Source: Rikenellaceae bacterium (GTDB taxonomy: Bacteria; Bacteroidota; Bacteroidia; Bacteroidales; UBA932). From it: a stretch of DNA of 31,472 bases. The first letter of the stretch is position 1; each line of letters starts with the position of its first letter. Location: contig CAAGNP010000034.1 of assembly GCA_900771335.1 (NCBI GenBank), positions 1-31,472 on the forward strand, in the 5' to 3' direction. Below are positions 31,284-31,472 of this stretch, piece after piece. Both the position numbers and the translations under genes were made by a program. The notes beneath the pieces were generated by a model. That model searched no databases, had not been told where the DNA came from, and was given only the letters and a program-made list of their open reading frames with translations.

Positions 31284-31472
31284 ATGGACAAAAGCATTAA
31301 AAAAGTTATTCTCCTTGGTTCAGGAGCCCTAAAGATTGGTGAAGCTGGTGAGTTCGACTACTCTGGTTCTCAAGCGATCAAAGCGATGAGAGAAGAGGGT
31401 ATCGAGACCATCCTTATCAACCCAAACATCGCTACAGTTCAGACATCTGAAGGTGTTGCAGACAAGATCTAC
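31284..31472 (+). CDS. carB: Carbamoyl phosphate synthase large subunit, 5' part cut by window edge
   Basis: The ATG at 31284 opens 63 codons that run to the end of the window. The translation contains the characteristic CarB start, KKVILLGSGALKIGEAGEFD, followed by YSGSQAIKAMREEG and ILINPNIATVQTSEG. This is the N-terminal part of the first ATP-grasp half, which makes carboxyphosphate and then carbamate. It lies 6 nt after the carA stop, so the two are co-transcribed. The rest, including the second ATP-grasp half, is outside the window. Confidence 0.95.
   Translation, partial: MDKSIKKVILLGSGALKIGEAGEFDYSGSQAIKAMREEGIETILINPNIATVQTSEGVADKIY

Overview
This window looks like chromosomal DNA of an anaerobic member of the Bacteroidales. 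The family content points that way: a lipoprotein Omp85 (TamL type), the Bacteroidetes Ig-like lipoprotein family whose mature end reads CANTSTPPSGGPKD, an IspG with an extra internal region, a C69 dipeptidase and a pyrophosphate-type phosphofructokinase. So do several upstream regions that carry the Bacteroidetes -7 box TAnnTTTG. Desulfoferrodoxin, a flavodiiron protein and the hydrogenase maturase HydG indicate an oxygen-sensitive, hydrogen-metabolising lifestyle. I cannot assign a genus.

Layout. Bases 1-531 hold the 5' part of a Rpn-type PD-(D/E)XK nuclease, cut by the window edge. Bases 532-1263 have no credible gene but are rich in inverted repeats. A minus-strand block follows (1264-10407): desulfoferrodoxin, a conserved 184-residue protein, a secreted M28 peptidase, an AtoE-type transporter, an MBL-fold hydrolase, a HAD phosphatase, a TamL-like Omp85 lipoprotein and a nitroreductase. 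Divergent from it is a two-gene plus-strand unit (10480-12177) of an amino-acid-binding lipoprotein and a LysO exporter.

The most unusual part is 12306-15413. A cytoplasmic GH13 alpha-amylase gene and a RAYT-type HUH/Y1 transposase gene are enclosed by two 144-bp elements in inverted orientation. Each element is itself a nested palindrome built from four alternating GGAAAGGTG/CACCTTTCC blocks. This resembles the REP/REPIN-RAYT arrangement known mainly from Proteobacteria. The transposase gene is AT-richer than its neighbours and has its own promoter-like signal just inside one element.

From 15528 the window is housekeeping. A PPi-phosphofructokinase gene (minus) diverges from a nine-gene, tightly packed plus-strand run (16915-30206): ligA, flavodiiron protein, YihY, hydG, RelA/SpoT, Ig-like lipoprotein, outer-membrane beta-barrel, ispG and C69 dipeptidase. 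Gaps are at most 10 nt and three junctions overlap. A separate Bacteroidetes-type promoter then precedes carA, followed by the first 63 codons of carB. ligA and carA both have a -7 box ending only 8-9 nt before their start codons, which implies very short leaders.
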